From NCBI RefSeq assembly GCF_016008875.1, contig NZ_JADTQG010000016.1:108333-172332 (forward strand): DNA of 64,000 bases. The letters run 5' to 3'. Positions 1 to 8,874 of the stretch are shown one piece after another; positions within the stretch are counted from its first letter, which is position 1, and each line of letters starts with the position of its first letter. The notes beneath the pieces were generated by a model that saw nothing but the letters and a program-made list of their open reading frames with translations, had not been told where the DNA came from and searched no databases. The translations under genes and the position numbers were made by a program. The DNA comes from Ectopseudomonas mendocina. GTDB lineage: Bacteria; Pseudomonadota; Gammaproteobacteria; Pseudomonadales; Pseudomonadaceae.

Positions 1-395
1 GCTCTGGCGTCGAGGCGAGCATTCAGGTCAAGCCGTCCTACGGCCTGACCGATGGTGAGATCGCACGCATGTTGCAGGACTCCTTCCAGAACGCCGGAGA
101 CGACAAGGCGGCGCGTGTGCTGCGTGAGCAGCAGGTCGATGCCCAGCGTCTGATCGAGGCGGTCGAGGGGGCGCTGGAGGCCGATGGCGATCGTCTGCTG
201 GATGCTGAGGAGCGGGAAGTCATCGAGCTGCAGGTGCAGGAGCTTCGCGATCTGCTTGCCGGCACCGATGGTCTGGCGATCGAGCGACAGACCAAACGCC
301 TGTCGCAGGTCACCGATGCCTTCGCCGCCAGGCGACTGGATTCGACGGTTAAAGCCGCGCTGGCCGGGCGCAATCTCAACGAGATCGAGGAATAA
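1..395 (+). CDS. hscA: Fe-S cluster assembly chaperone HscA, C-terminal fragment
   Basis: The frame is open from the window edge and ends at TAA 393-395, so only about the last 130 residues are visible. They match the C-terminal helical lid of the Hsp70-type HscA (visible stretch EIARMLQDSF, then an Arg/Glu/Ala-rich helical region). HscA is a specialised Hsp70 that, with HscB, helps release [2Fe-2S] clusters from the IscU scaffold. The call rests on the tail sequence plus the two genes directly behind it, fdx and iscX, which follow hscA in the isc operon. The ATPase domain lies outside the window. Confidence 0.93.
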   Translation, partial: SGVEASIQVKPSYGLTDGEIARMLQDSFQNAGDDKAARVLREQQVDAQRLIEAVEGALEADGDRLLDAEEREVIELQVQELRDLLAGTDGLAIERQTKRLSQVTDAFAARRLDSTVKAALAGRNLNEIEE

Positions 396-398
396 TTG

Positions 399-740
399 AT
401 GCCGCAGGTAATTTTTCTGCCTCACGAGCGATTCTGCCCGGATGGCCTGGTGGTCGAGGCCGAGCCTGGCATTTCCATCCTCGAGCTGGCGCATGAGCAC
501 CATATCGAGATGGAAAGCGCTTGCGGCGGCGTGTGCGCCTGCACCACCTGTCACTGCATCGTGCGCGAAGGCTTCGACTCGCTGAACGAGGCGGACGAGC
601 TGGAAGAGGACTATCTGGACAAGGCCTGGGGGCTCGAAGCTCAGTCGCGCCTGGCCTGTCAGGCCATCGTTGGCGAGGACGACCTCACCGTCGAGATTCC
701 CAAGTATTCGCTCAACCACGCTGCTGAAGCGCCGCATTGA
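399..740 (+). CDS. fdx: ISC-type [2Fe-2S] ferredoxin
   Basis: This 113-residue protein is an adrenodoxin-type [2Fe-2S] ferredoxin that supplies electrons for Fe-S cluster assembly on IscU. The cluster ligands are visible as C42, C48 and C51 (C-x5-C-x2-C) with the fourth at C87. Two further cysteines, C46 and C53, sit inside the motif. ATG 399 is preferred; the TTG at 396 just before it is in frame but gives a non-standard N-terminus (MPQVIF is typical). It starts 3 bases after the hscA stop, so the two are co-translated in the isc operon. Confidence 0.95.
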   Translation: MPQVIFLPHERFCPDGLVVEAEPGISILELAHEHHIEMESACGGVCACTTCHCIVREGFDSLNEADELEEDYLDKAWGLEAQSRLACQAIVGEDDLTVEIPKYSLNHAAEAPH

Positions 741-757
741 TCCGGGAGGCATCTGTC

Positions 758-958
758 ATGAGTCTGAAATGGGTCGATGTCCTGGATATCGCCATCGAGC
801 TGAGTGAGCAGAAGCCGGATGTCGATCCGCGCTACGTCAACTTCGTCGATCTGCGCAGCTGGGTGCTGGCGTTGCCCGAGTTCTCCGACGATCCGCAACG
901 CGGTGGGGAAAAGGTGCTCGAAGCCATCCAGGCAGCCTGGATCGAAGAAGCCCAGTAG
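758..958 (+). CDS. iscX: Fe-S cluster assembly protein IscX
   Basis: A 66-residue acidic protein of the IscX/YfhJ family, starting MSLKWVDVLDIA. IscX binds iron and the desulfurase IscS and is thought to tune Fe-S assembly. The ATG at 758 has a clear ribosome site (GGGAGG, 744-749); an upstream in-frame ATG at 737 overlapping fdx lacks one. The length is normal for the family. It is the last gene of the isc operon here, with about 200 bases of non-coding sequence behind it. Confidence 0.93.
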   Translation: MSLKWVDVLDIAIELSEQKPDVDPRYVNFVDLRSWVLALPEFSDDPQRGGEKVLEAIQAAWIEEAQ

Positions 959-1051
959 GGCATGGCTCGGAGGGGCGGAGTATCGGCGCGCCAGTCCCCG
1001 ACTACGCCCGAGCTACAGACCCGGCGCCGCAAGCGCGGTTTTCGCTGCGTA

Positions 1052-1076
1052 GCTTTTACTTGCAGCTTGTGGCTTG
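1052..1076. repeat. Copy of a dispersed intergenic repeat (AGCTTG-rich family)
   Basis: This 25-base stretch is nearly identical (one mismatch) to 60070-60094 and shares its AGCTTG-type words with 23694-23790. All three copies are intergenic. No function is shown by the sequence itself. Confidence 0.6.
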
Positions 1077-1098
1077 CCCCCTGTGGCTGCGCTCTCAT

Positions 1099-1129
1099 AA
1101 CCCGCGTATAGTTCGCGGGTTTAATTTTT
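1099..1129 (+). terminator. Hairpin between iscX and ndk, probable terminator
   Basis: Perfect 8-bp stem (AACCCGCG, 7-base loop, CGCGGGTT) followed by TAATTTTT. It fits an intrinsic terminator for the isc operon. It is only about 30 bases before the ndk start, and the loop contains TATAGT (1107-1112), which could be a -10 element for ndk; in that case the stem-loop overlaps the promoter. Confidence 0.6.
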
Positions 1130-1160
1130 CGCTTTAACCCTAAAGTTTCTGGAGCTTCAC

Positions 1161-1592
1161 ATGGCCGTTCAACGTACTTTCTCCATCATCAAGCCTGACG
1201 CCGTAGCCAAGAACGTCATCGGCGAGATCACCACCCGTTTCGAAAAGGCCGGCCTGCGTGTCGTAGCTTCGAAGATGGTGCAACTGTCCGAGCGCGAAGC
1301 TGCCGGCTTCTACGCCGAGCACAGCGAGCGCGGCTTCTTCAAGGACCTGGTCGCCTTCATGACTTCCGGTCCGGTCATCGTTCAGGTTCTGGAAGGCGAG
1401 AACGCCGTTGCCAAGAACCGCGAACTGATGGGCGCTACCAATCCGAAAGAAGCTGCTGCCGGCACCATCCGTGCTGACTTCGCCGTTTCCATCGACGAAA
1501 ACGCCGTTCACGGTTCGGATTCCGAAGCTTCCGCTGCCCGCGAGATCGCTTACTTCTTCTCCGCTACCGAGCAGTGCGCGCGCATTCGCTGA
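1161..1592 (+). CDS. ndk: Nucleoside diphosphate kinase
   Basis: A 143-residue NDK, the usual bacterial length, that moves the gamma-phosphate of ATP to nucleoside diphosphates. The phospho-accepting histidine is H117 in the family signature NAVHGSDS; the N-terminal TFSIIKPDAV strand is also typical. A ribosome site (GGAG, 1151-1154) precedes ATG 1161. It heads a long co-directional run (rlmN, pilF, rodZ, ispG, hisS, yfgM, bamB), a conserved order in Pseudomonas. Confidence 0.97.
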   Translation: MAVQRTFSIIKPDAVAKNVIGEITTRFEKAGLRVVASKMVQLSEREAAGFYAEHSERGFFKDLVAFMTSGPVIVQVLEGENAVAKNRELMGATNPKEAAAGTIRADFAVSIDENAVHGSDSEASAAREIAYFFSATEQCARIR

Positions 1593-1619
1593 TACGGCGA
1601 ATGATGCGAGGGTGAAGCC

Positions 1620-2768
1620 ATGACCAATACCACCGGCAAGATCAACCTGCTGGGCCTGACCCAGCCGGAAATGGAACAGTTCTTCGAGTCCATTGGCGAG
1701 AAGCGCTTCCGTGCCGGCCAGGTAATGAAGTGGATTCACCACTTTGGCGTCGATGATTTCGCCGCCATGACCAATGTCGGCAAGGCCTTGCGCGAGAAGC
1801 TCGAGGCCTCTGCCGAGATTCGCGGCCCGGAAGTGGTCAGCGAAAATATTTCCGCCGATGGCACGCGCAAGTGGGTGGTGCGTGTGGCGTCTGGCAGCTG
1901 CGTGGAAACCGTGTACATCCCGCAGAACGGCCGTGGCACCCTGTGTGTGTCGTCACAGGCCGGCTGTGCTCTGGATTGCAGCTTCTGCTCCACCGGCAAG
2001 CAGGGCTTCAACAGCGACCTGACCAGTGCCGAGATCATCGGCCAGGTGTGGATCGCCAACAAATCCTTCGGCAGCGTGCCGGCGAAGATCGATCGCGCCA
2101 TCACCAATGTGGTGATGATGGGCATGGGCGAGCCGCTGCTGAACTTCGACAACGTGGTCTCGGCCATGCAGATCATGATGGACGACCTCGGTTACGGCAT
2201 TTCCAAGCGCAAGGTGACGTTGTCCACCTCCGGCGTGGTGCCGATGATCGACAAGCTGGCCGAAGTGATCGACGTGTCGCTGGCCCTGTCGCTGCACGCA
2301 CCCAACGACGAGCTGCGCAACCAGCTGGTGCCGATCAACAAGAAGTATCCGCTGGACATGCTGCTGGCGGCCTGCAAGCGCTACATCTCCAAACTGGGCG
2401 AGAAGCGTGTGCTGACCATCGAGTACACCCTGCTCAAGGGCGTCAACGATCAGCCCGAGCATGCTGAGCAGATGATCGCACTTCTGGCCGATGTACCTTG
2501 CAAGATCAACCTGATTCCGTTTAATCCCTTCCCCTTCTCGGGGTACGAGCGGCCGAGCAATAACGCTATTCGCCGCTTCCAGGACCTGTTGCACAAGGCC
2601 GGGCATAACGTCACGGTACGCACCACCCGTGGTGACGATATCGACGCCGCGTGCGGCCAGCTGGTTGGCCAGGTTATGGACCGTACTCGGCGCAGCGAGC
2701 GTTATATCGCCGTGCGTCAGCTGGGCAGCGAGGCGCAAGAGCCTCGCGCCACCGCCAATCGAAATTGA
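1620..2768 (+). CDS. rlmN: Dual-specificity 23S rRNA/tRNA adenine C2-methyltransferase RlmN
   Basis: A 382-residue radical-SAM methylase that makes m2A2503 in 23S rRNA and m2A37 in some tRNAs. The cluster-binding CxxxCxxC is C116, C120, C123 (GCALDCSFCSTGKQG). The catalytic cysteine near the C-terminus is in the DAACGQL segment. ATG 1620 lies 27 bases after ndk, behind a GAGGGTGAAG ribosome site. It is in its conserved place between ndk and pilF. Confidence 0.97.
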   Translation: MTNTTGKINLLGLTQPEMEQFFESIGEKRFRAGQVMKWIHHFGVDDFAAMTNVGKALREKLEASAEIRGPEVVSENISADGTRKWVVRVASGSCVETVYIPQNGRGTLCVSSQAGCALDCSFCSTGKQGFNSDLTSAEIIGQVWIANKSFGSVPAKIDRAITNVVMMGMGEPLLNFDNVVSAMQIMMDDLGYGISKRKVTLSTSGVVPMIDKLAEVIDVSLALSLHAPNDELRNQLVPINKKYPLDMLLAACKRYISKLGEKRVLTIEYTLLKGVNDQPEHAEQMIALLADVPCKINLIPFNPFPFSGYERPSNNAIRRFQDLLHKAGHNVTVRTTRGDDIDAACGQLVGQVMDRTRRSERYIAVRQLGSEAQEPRATANRN

Positions 2769-2775
2769 AGAGAGG

Positions 2776-3543
2776 ATGTCCATGACCTTGCGCCCTGCGC
2801 TGTTATTGCTCGTTGCCAGCCTGCTCGGTGGGTGTGTGACCACCGGCGATGTCGACCCCATGCGTACGGCGAAAGGGCGTGACGAAGCACGTGATGCCTA
2901 TGTTCAGCTAGGCATCGCCTATATCCAGCAGGGCGATACCCAGCTCGCCAAGGTACCGTTGAAGAACGCGCTGGAGCTTGATTCCTCCAATGCCGATGCG
3001 CATGCCGCGCTGGCCATGGCCTTTCAATTGGAAATGGAGCCGAAACTGGCCGACGAGCATTTTCGCAAGGCGCTGTCCCAGCGGCCGGCGGATGCCCGTC
3101 TGCTGAACAATTACGGCGGTTTCCTGTTCGAGCAGAAGCGCTATCAGGAGGCCATGAGCACCTACCTCAAGGCCGCCGAGGACAATCTCTATCCCGAGCG
3201 CTCCCGAGTGTTCGAGAACCTCGGCATGACGGCTCTGCAACTCGGTCAGCGTGAGCAGGCCAAAGAGTATTTCCAGCGTGCGTTGCGCCTCAGCAGCCGC
3301 CAGCCGCGCGCGTTGCTGGAAATGGCGTTGCTGTCCTACGAGGACAAGGAATACGTGCCGTCGCGTCGCTACTACGAGAGCTACAGCGAAATGGCGCCGC
3401 AAAGCGCTCGCAGCCTGCTCCTGGGCGCGCGACTGGCCGAGATATTCGAGGACCGTGACCGGGCAGCCAGCCTGGGGCTGCAATTACGGCGCCTGTATCC
3501 GGCTTCTCAGGAATATCAGCAATTTGTTTCGGGGCAAAAATGA
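2776..3543 (+). CDS. pilF: Type IV pilus pilotin lipoprotein PilF (PilW)
   Basis: A 255-residue lipoprotein with a signal peptide ending in the lipobox LLGGC, followed by tandem tetratricopeptide repeats (roughly residues 40-240). PilF of Pseudomonas guides the outer-membrane secretin PilQ to its site and promotes its oligomerisation. The open frame runs much further upstream inside rlmN, but ATG 2776 has GAGAGG just before it and gives a proper signal peptide; ATG 2782 is also possible. Its stop overlaps the rodZ start (ATGA, 3540-3543), indicating translational coupling. Confidence 0.93.
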   Translation: MSMTLRPALLLLVASLLGGCVTTGDVDPMRTAKGRDEARDAYVQLGIAYIQQGDTQLAKVPLKNALELDSSNADAHAALAMAFQLEMEPKLADEHFRKALSQRPADARLLNNYGGFLFEQKRYQEAMSTYLKAAEDNLYPERSRVFENLGMTALQLGQREQAKEYFQRALRLSSRQPRALLEMALLSYEDKEYVPSRRYYESYSEMAPQSARSLLLGARLAEIFEDRDRAASLGLQLRRLYPASQEYQQFVSGQK

Positions 3544-4538
3544 AAGCCGCGCATAGCGAAGTGACTCAGCCGACGCCGAACAACCCGGGCGAAAGCCTGC
3601 GGCAGGCCCGTGAGCTCAAGGGCTGGAGCGTCGCCGAAGTAGCGGCTCAGCTCAATCTGACTCCGCAGCGTCTCACCCAGCTCGAGGCCGGTGCTTTCGA
3701 CAAGCTGCCGGGCACCACGTTTGCCCGTGGCTACATTCGTGCTTACGCCAAGCTGCTCGAAATGGATCAGAACCGCTTGGTGATGGAATTCGATCAGTTC
3801 ACCGGCACCGACGCCACTGGCAGCAGCGTGCATGCACTGGGCCGTATCGAAGAGCCCGTACGTTATTCGCAGAGTATCCTGCGTCTGGTCAGTTTTCTGT
3901 TGTTGCTGGCATTGATAGGCGGTGGTTTTGTCTGGTGGCAGGACCAGGGCCGTTCGGTGACCAGTCTGGCTGATCTGGGGCTTGAGCATGTGGAAGTAGA
4001 GGGGGCCGATGGCACCACACAGGTGCATTCGCTCGCCGAGCCGGAAGATCAGGCTGTGGTTGCCGCCCAGGGCGATGAGCAGAGCAGCCCGCTGTTGCTG
4101 CCGGTCGAACCGGGTGAAACCCCGGAAGGCACCAGTGCCGCCGAACAGCCTGCTGCCGAGTCCGCGGCAACTGAGGGTGAGGCTGCCGAAGCCGCGCCGG
4201 AGACCCCGCTTGCTACCGAACAGAATCAGCCGGCAGTGACCGCCACCGCGCCGGCTCCCGCCGCTGAGCCTGCTGCACCTGTAGCGGTGCCGGCAGGGCA
4301 GGGCGCACTCAATGTGCAGTTCACCGCCGATTGCTGGACGCAGGTGACCGATGCCGATGGCAAGGTCCTGCTCAGCGCCCTCAAGCGTAGCGGCGAGCGC
4401 ATCGAGCTGACCGGCAAGGCGCCGCTGAAGTTACACCTGGGCTTTGCCCGGGGCGCTCAGGTGACCTACAACGGCGAAAGCGTTGACGTCACGCCGCATA
4501 TCTCTGGCGAAACCGCGCGCCTGACACTGGGGATGTAA
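3540..4538 (+). CDS. rodZ: Cytoskeletal protein RodZ
   Basis: A 332-residue bitopic membrane protein. An N-terminal Cro/CI-type helix-turn-helix (about residues 18-80, starting GESLRQARELKGWS) would face the cytoplasm and bind MreB. One membrane helix follows (about 115-133, LLLLALIGGGFVWW), then a long Ala/Glu/Pro-rich periplasmic linker and a C-terminal beta domain (DUF4115, about 255-332). RodZ couples MreB to the wall-elongation machinery. It overlaps pilF by 4 bases and ends 3 bases before ispG. Confidence 0.93.
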   Translation: MKAAHSEVTQPTPNNPGESLRQARELKGWSVAEVAAQLNLTPQRLTQLEAGAFDKLPGTTFARGYIRAYAKLLEMDQNRLVMEFDQFTGTDATGSSVHALGRIEEPVRYSQSILRLVSFLLLLALIGGGFVWWQDQGRSVTSLADLGLEHVEVEGADGTTQVHSLAEPEDQAVVAAQGDEQSSPLLLPVEPGETPEGTSAAEQPAAESAATEGEAAEAAPETPLATEQNQPAVTATAPAPAAEPAAPVAVPAGQGALNVQFTADCWTQVTDADGKVLLSALKRSGERIELTGKAPLKLHLGFARGAQVTYNGESVDVTPHISGETARLTLGM

Positions 4539-4541
4539 AGC

Positions 4542-5654
4542 ATGCATTGCGAATCGCCGATCAAGCGCCGACAGTCGCGCAAGATCTGGGTTGGCTCGGT
4601 ACCGGTCGGCGGCGATGCGCCGATTGCCGTGCAGAGCATGACCAATACCGATACCAACGATGTGGCCGCCACCGTAGCGCAGATCCGTCGTCTGGAAGAT
4701 GCCGGCGCCGATATCGTGCGCGTTTCCGTGCCGGACATGGACGCCGCCGAGGCCTTTGGCCGTATCAAGCAGCAGGTGCGTGTGCCGTTGGTGGCCGATA
4801 TTCACTTCGACTATCAGATCGCCCTGCGCGTGGCTGAGCTGGGCGTCGACTGCCTGCGTATCAATCCGGGCAACATCGGCCGTGAGGACCGCGTCAAGGC
4901 GGTGGTCGAGGCTGCGCGCGACAAGGGCATCCCGATCCGCATCGGCGTCAACGCCGGTTCACTGGAGAAGGATCTGCAGAAGAAATACGGCGAGCCGACG
5001 CCCGAGGCCTTGGTCGAGTCCGCCCTGCGCCATGTCGAGCACCTGGATCGCCTGAACTTCCCCGACTTCAAGGTCAGCGTAAAGGCTTCCGACGTATTCA
5101 TGGCCGTCGAGGCTTATCGCCTGCTGGCCAAGCAGATTGAGCAGCCGCTGCACCTGGGGATCACCGAGGCCGGTGGCCTGCGCTCCGGTACGGTCAAGTC
5201 GGCAGTCGGCCTGGGCATGCTGCTGGCCGAAGGTATTGGCGATACCATCCGCATCTCCCTGGCCGCCGATCCGGTGGAGGAGATCAAGGTCGGTTTCGAC
5301 ATCCTCAAGTCCCTGCGCCTGCGCTCGCGTGGCATCAACTTCATCGCCTGCCCGAGCTGCTCGCGGCAGAACTTCGATGTGGTCAAGACCATGAACGAGC
5401 TGGAAGCTCGCGTCGAGGATCTGCTGGTGCCGCTGGATGTGGCGGTGATCGGCTGCGTGGTCAACGGCCCCGGCGAGGCCAAAGAGGCGCATATCGGCCT
5501 TACCGGCGGTAGCCCGAACAACCTGGTCTACATCGACGGCAAACCGGCCTCGAAGCTGACCAACGAAAATCTGGTGGACGAGCTGGAGAAGCTCATCCGC
5601 GACAAGGCGGCCGAAAAGGCTGCCGCCGATGCTGCCGTGATCGTGCGCAGCTGA
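4542..5654 (+). CDS. ispG: 4-hydroxy-3-methylbut-2-enyl diphosphate synthase
   Basis: A 370-residue IspG (GcpE), the penultimate [4Fe-4S] enzyme of the non-mevalonate isoprenoid pathway; it reduces MEcPP to HMBPP. The TIM-barrel start (MTNTDTNDVAATVAQI) and the cluster cysteines in CPSCSR and GCVVNGPGEA are visible. The start ATG follows the rodZ stop by 3 bases. Length and position between rodZ and hisS match the usual bacterial arrangement. Confidence 0.97.
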   Translation: MHCESPIKRRQSRKIWVGSVPVGGDAPIAVQSMTNTDTNDVAATVAQIRRLEDAGADIVRVSVPDMDAAEAFGRIKQQVRVPLVADIHFDYQIALRVAELGVDCLRINPGNIGREDRVKAVVEAARDKGIPIRIGVNAGSLEKDLQKKYGEPTPEALVESALRHVEHLDRLNFPDFKVSVKASDVFMAVEAYRLLAKQIEQPLHLGITEAGGLRSGTVKSAVGLGMLLAEGIGDTIRISLAADPVEEIKVGFDILKSLRLRSRGINFIACPSCSRQNFDVVKTMNELEARVEDLLVPLDVAVIGCVVNGPGEAKEAHIGLTGGSPNNLVYIDGKPASKLTNENLVDELEKLIRDKAAEKAAADAAVIVRS

Positions 5655-5674
5655 TCCGTGCGTAAGGAATACAA

Positions 5675-6961
5675 TTGAGCAAGTCCCTGCAAGCCATTCG
5701 TGGCATGAACGACATCCTGCCAGAGCAGACGCCTGCCTGGCGCTACCTGGAAAGTACGCTGGTCAGCCTGCTCGATGGCTATGGCTACAAGGAAATCCGC
5801 TTGCCCATCGTCGAGTACACCGAGCTGTTCGCTCGCGGTATCGGCGAAGGCACCGATGTGGTCGACAAGGAGATGTACACCTTCCTCGACCGCAACGAAG
5901 AATCCCTCACCCTGCGCCCCGAAGGCACCGCCGGCTGCGTGCGCGCCGTGCTCGAGCATGGTCTGTCCGGTGGCGGCCAGGTGCAGAAACTCTGGTACGC
6001 GGGCCCGATGTTCCGCTACGAAAAGCCGCAGAAGGGCCGCTATCGCCAGTTCCACCAGGTCGGCGTGGAAGCCTTCAACCTGCCGGGGCCGGACGTCGAT
6101 GCCGAGCTGATCGTGCTCACCTGGCGTCTGTGGAAGCAGCTCGGTCTGGCCGATGCGGTGACCCTGCAGCTCAATAGCCTGGGCTCCAGCGAGGCGCGCG
6201 CTGCTTATCGCGATGCCCTGGTGGCCTACCTGCAGGAGCGTTTCGAGCAGCTCGACGAAGACAGTCAGCGCCGGCTGACCACCAACCCGCTGCGCATCCT
6301 CGACAGCAAGAACGAGGCGACTCAGGCGCTGCTGGTCGGTGCGCCGACCCTGGGCGACTACCTCGACGAGGAATCCCGCCTGCATTTCGACGGCGTCAAG
6401 GCGCGTCTGGATGCCGCCGGCATTCGCTACCAGATCAACCACAAGCTGGTGCGCGGCCTGGATTACTACAACCGCACCGTGTTCGAGTGGGTCACCGACA
6501 AGCTTGGCGCGCAGGGCACTGTGTGTGCTGGTGGCCGCTACGATGGCCTGGTGACGCAGCTGGGTGGCAAGGCTACGCCGGGCGTCGGTTTCGCCATGGG
6601 TATCGAGCGCCTGGTTCTGCTGCTGGAAACTCTGGATCTGCTGCCGGCCGAGCTCAATCGCGCCGCCGATGTCTACGTCTGCGCCTTTGGCGAGGCGGCA
6701 GAGCTGGCGGCATTGACTCTGGTCGAAGGTCTGCGCGACGAGCTACCGGGGCTGCGCCTGTTGCTCAACACCGGTGGCGGCAGTTTCAAGAGCCAGTTCA
6801 AGAAGGCCGACAAGAGCGGCGCACGTTATGCGCTGATTCTGGGGGACGACGAATTGGCAGGGCGCGTGGTAGGTTGCAAGCCGCTGCGCGACGACAGTGA
6901 ACAAAAAAGCGTTGCCTGGGATGCTCTGGCTGAGCATCTGGCTGCCTGCCAGCAGGCCTGA
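5675..6961 (+). CDS. hisS: Histidyl-tRNA synthetase (TTG start)
   Basis: A 428-residue class II synthetase that charges tRNA-His. Visible signatures are motif 2 (LRPEGTAGCVRA, then RYEKPQKGRYRQFHQ), the histidine motif around GLDYYNRTVFEW, and motif 3 (GVGFAMGIERL). The start is TTG 5675 (residues SKSLQAIRGMND), behind GTAAGGAA; the family N-terminus aligns at this codon and the next in-frame ATG would remove conserved residues. A TTG start may lower translation. Confidence 0.95.
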   Translation: MSKSLQAIRGMNDILPEQTPAWRYLESTLVSLLDGYGYKEIRLPIVEYTELFARGIGEGTDVVDKEMYTFLDRNEESLTLRPEGTAGCVRAVLEHGLSGGGQVQKLWYAGPMFRYEKPQKGRYRQFHQVGVEAFNLPGPDVDAELIVLTWRLWKQLGLADAVTLQLNSLGSSEARAAYRDALVAYLQERFEQLDEDSQRRLTTNPLRILDSKNEATQALLVGAPTLGDYLDEESRLHFDGVKARLDAAGIRYQINHKLVRGLDYYNRTVFEWVTDKLGAQGTVCAGGRYDGLVTQLGGKATPGVGFAMGIERLVLLLETLDLLPAELNRAADVYVCAFGEAAELAALTLVEGLRDELPGLRLLLNTGGGSFKSQFKKADKSGARYALILGDDELAGRVVGCKPLRDDSEQKSVAWDALAEHLAACQQA

Positions 6962-6993
6962 GCAGGCTCTCGATTAGGAGTACGGGGTTAGAC

Positions 6994-7632
6994 ATGCAGA
7001 CCGAAGACGAACAGATCGCGCAAATCAAGGACTGGTGGGATCGCAACGGCAAGCCTTTGCTGGCCGGTGGCGTATTGGCGCTGGTGGCTGTATTCGGCTG
7101 GCAGGGCTGGCAGAAGTACCAGGACAATCAGGCGCAAGGCGCCTCGGTGCTCTATCAGCAATTGCTGGAAACGGCGCTGGACCCGGCCGGCAAGCCCGAC
7201 GCCGCGAAAGTCGCCGAACTGGCCGGCAAGCTCGACAGCGAATTTGGCGGTAGCCACTACGCCCAGTACGGCAGCCTGTTCGTCGCCAAGGTCGCCGTCG
7301 AAGCGGATCGCCTCGACGATGCCGCTGCCGCGCTGCAACGCGTTCTCGACAAGCCGGCCGACGCCACGCTCGAGGAGCTGGCACGTCAGCGTCTGGCCCG
7401 TGTGCTGGCGGCCCAGGACAAGACCGATGATGCGCTGAAGCTGCTCGACAGCAAGGTCGAGGATGCCTACCTCGCCAGCCGCGAAGAGCTCAAGGGCGAC
7501 CTGCTGGTACAGCTGGGTCGCAGCGACGACGCACACGCCGCCTATCAGAAGGCCAAGGATGCGTTGGCCGAAGACGCCGCCGTCGGTGGCCTGCAGATGA
7601 AGCTGGACGACCTGGCAAAAGGGGATGCGTGA
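6994..7632 (+). CDS. yfgM: YfgM-family ancillary translocon protein
   Basis: A 212-residue single-pass inner-membrane protein: a short cytoplasmic segment, a membrane helix at about 25-42 (LLAGGVLALVAVFGWQG), then a periplasmic tetratricopeptide domain. YfgM in E. coli contacts SecYEG and the periplasmic chaperone network. A ribosome site (TTAGGAG) precedes ATG 6994. It sits between hisS and bamB as in most gammaproteobacteria, which suits a role in outer-membrane protein traffic. Confidence 0.9.
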   Translation: MQTEDEQIAQIKDWWDRNGKPLLAGGVLALVAVFGWQGWQKYQDNQAQGASVLYQQLLETALDPAGKPDAAKVAELAGKLDSEFGGSHYAQYGSLFVAKVAVEADRLDDAAAALQRVLDKPADATLEELARQRLARVLAAQDKTDDALKLLDSKVEDAYLASREELKGDLLVQLGRSDDAHAAYQKAKDALAEDAAVGGLQMKLDDLAKGDA

Positions 7633-7636
7633 CGTG

Positions 7637-8776
7637 ATGCGTTGGAAGAATGCCGCACTGCTGGCTCTGGCCGTTCTGGCCGTGGGTTGCAGCAGCAATA
7701 GCAAGAAGGAACTGCCGCCCGCCGAACTGACCAAGTTCGACGCTGAAGTCGAGCTGCGTACCGAGTGGAGCCGCTCGATTGGCGACGGTCAGGGTGAAAC
7801 CTTCAACATGCTGGTTCCAGCCATCGAAGGCGACGTGATCTACGCTGCCGACGTCGAAGGCGTGGTCATGGCCATGGACCGCACCAGCGGCAAGCTCATC
7901 TGGCGCAAGAAGCTCGAAATCCCGGTTTCCGGTGCCATTGGCGTCGGTTACGGCCAGGTGCTGCTGGGTACGCTCAAGGGCGAAGTGATCGCGCTGGATT
8001 CCAGCGACGGCGAAGAGCAATGGCGCTCGCGCGTGACCAGCGAAGTACTGGCGGCGCCGGCCAGCAATGGCGACATTGTCGTGGTGCAGACCCAGGATGA
8101 CCGTCTGATCGCTTTCGATGCCAGCACCGGCAGCCAGCGCTGGATCGTCGAGAATACCCCGGCCGTACTGACTCTGCGCGGTACCGGCGCGCCGCTGGTG
8201 ACCAACCGCCTGGTGGTCGCCGGCCTGTCCAGCGGCAAGGTGGTTGCGGTGGATGCCCAGCGTGGCCTGCCGGTCTGGGAGCAGCGCATTGCAATTCCGC
8301 AAGGCCGTTCCGAGCTGGAGCGCGTGGTGGATATCGACGGCGGCCTGCTGCTGTCCGGCGGCACCGTCTACGCAGTGAGCTACCAGGGCCGTGTCGCGGC
8401 CATGGACCTGGAGTCCGGCCGCGTGCTGTGGCAGCGCGAGGCCTCCAGCTCGGTAGGCGTCGCTCAGGGCTTCGGCAACGTTTACGTCAGCCATGCCAGT
8501 GGCACCGTCGAAGGTATCGACGAGCGCAGCGCCTCGGCCCTGTGGACCAATGATTCGATGGCGCGCCGTCAGCTCTCGGGCCCGGCGGTGTTCTCCAGCT
8601 ATGTCGCCGTGGGTGACTTCGAGGGCTATCTGCACCTGCTGAGCCAGGTCGACGGTCGCTTCGTTGGCCGTACCCGTATCGACAGCGATGGCCTGCGTGC
8701 CCAGCCGCTGGTGGTGGGTGATTGGCTGTATGTCTATGGCAACAGCGGCAAGCTGGTGGCACTGACCATCAAGTAA
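7637..8776 (+). CDS. bamB: Outer-membrane assembly lipoprotein BamB
   Basis: A 379-residue outer-membrane lipoprotein with an eight-bladed beta-propeller of PQQ-like repeats (motifs such as LDSSDGEEQWR and FDASTGSQRW). BamB is an accessory part of the BAM complex. The lipobox is LAVGC. Start choice is uncertain: ATG 7637 gives an 18-residue signal with AAAGGGGAT well spaced upstream; GTG 7634 and ATG 7625 (overlapping yfgM) are in frame. Confidence 0.93.
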   Translation: MRWKNAALLALAVLAVGCSSNSKKELPPAELTKFDAEVELRTEWSRSIGDGQGETFNMLVPAIEGDVIYAADVEGVVMAMDRTSGKLIWRKKLEIPVSGAIGVGYGQVLLGTLKGEVIALDSSDGEEQWRSRVTSEVLAAPASNGDIVVVQTQDDRLIAFDASTGSQRWIVENTPAVLTLRGTGAPLVTNRLVVAGLSSGKVVAVDAQRGLPVWEQRIAIPQGRSELERVVDIDGGLLLSGGTVYAVSYQGRVAAMDLESGRVLWQREASSSVGVAQGFGNVYVSHASGTVEGIDERSASALWTNDSMARRQLSGPAVFSSYVAVGDFEGYLHLLSQVDGRFVGRTRIDSDGLRAQPLVVGDWLYVYGNSGKLVALTIK

Positions 8777-8816
8777 GCCGACTATGCTGCCTTAACCCGG
8801 CAGCACGAAATATCCC

Positions 8817-8848
8817 GGCCGCTGCCCATGCAGCGGCCTTTGCATTTT
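8817..8848 (+). terminator. Stem-loop after bamB
   Basis: A perfect 9-bp stem (GGCCGCTGC, loop CCAT, GCAGCGGCC) at 8817-8838 is followed by TTTGCATTTT. It probably attenuates or ends the ndk-bamB operon before der. The T tract is interrupted, so termination may be partial. Confidence 0.55.
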
Positions 8849-8874
8849 CTGAATTAACTCAAGTGGAGAGCCTG

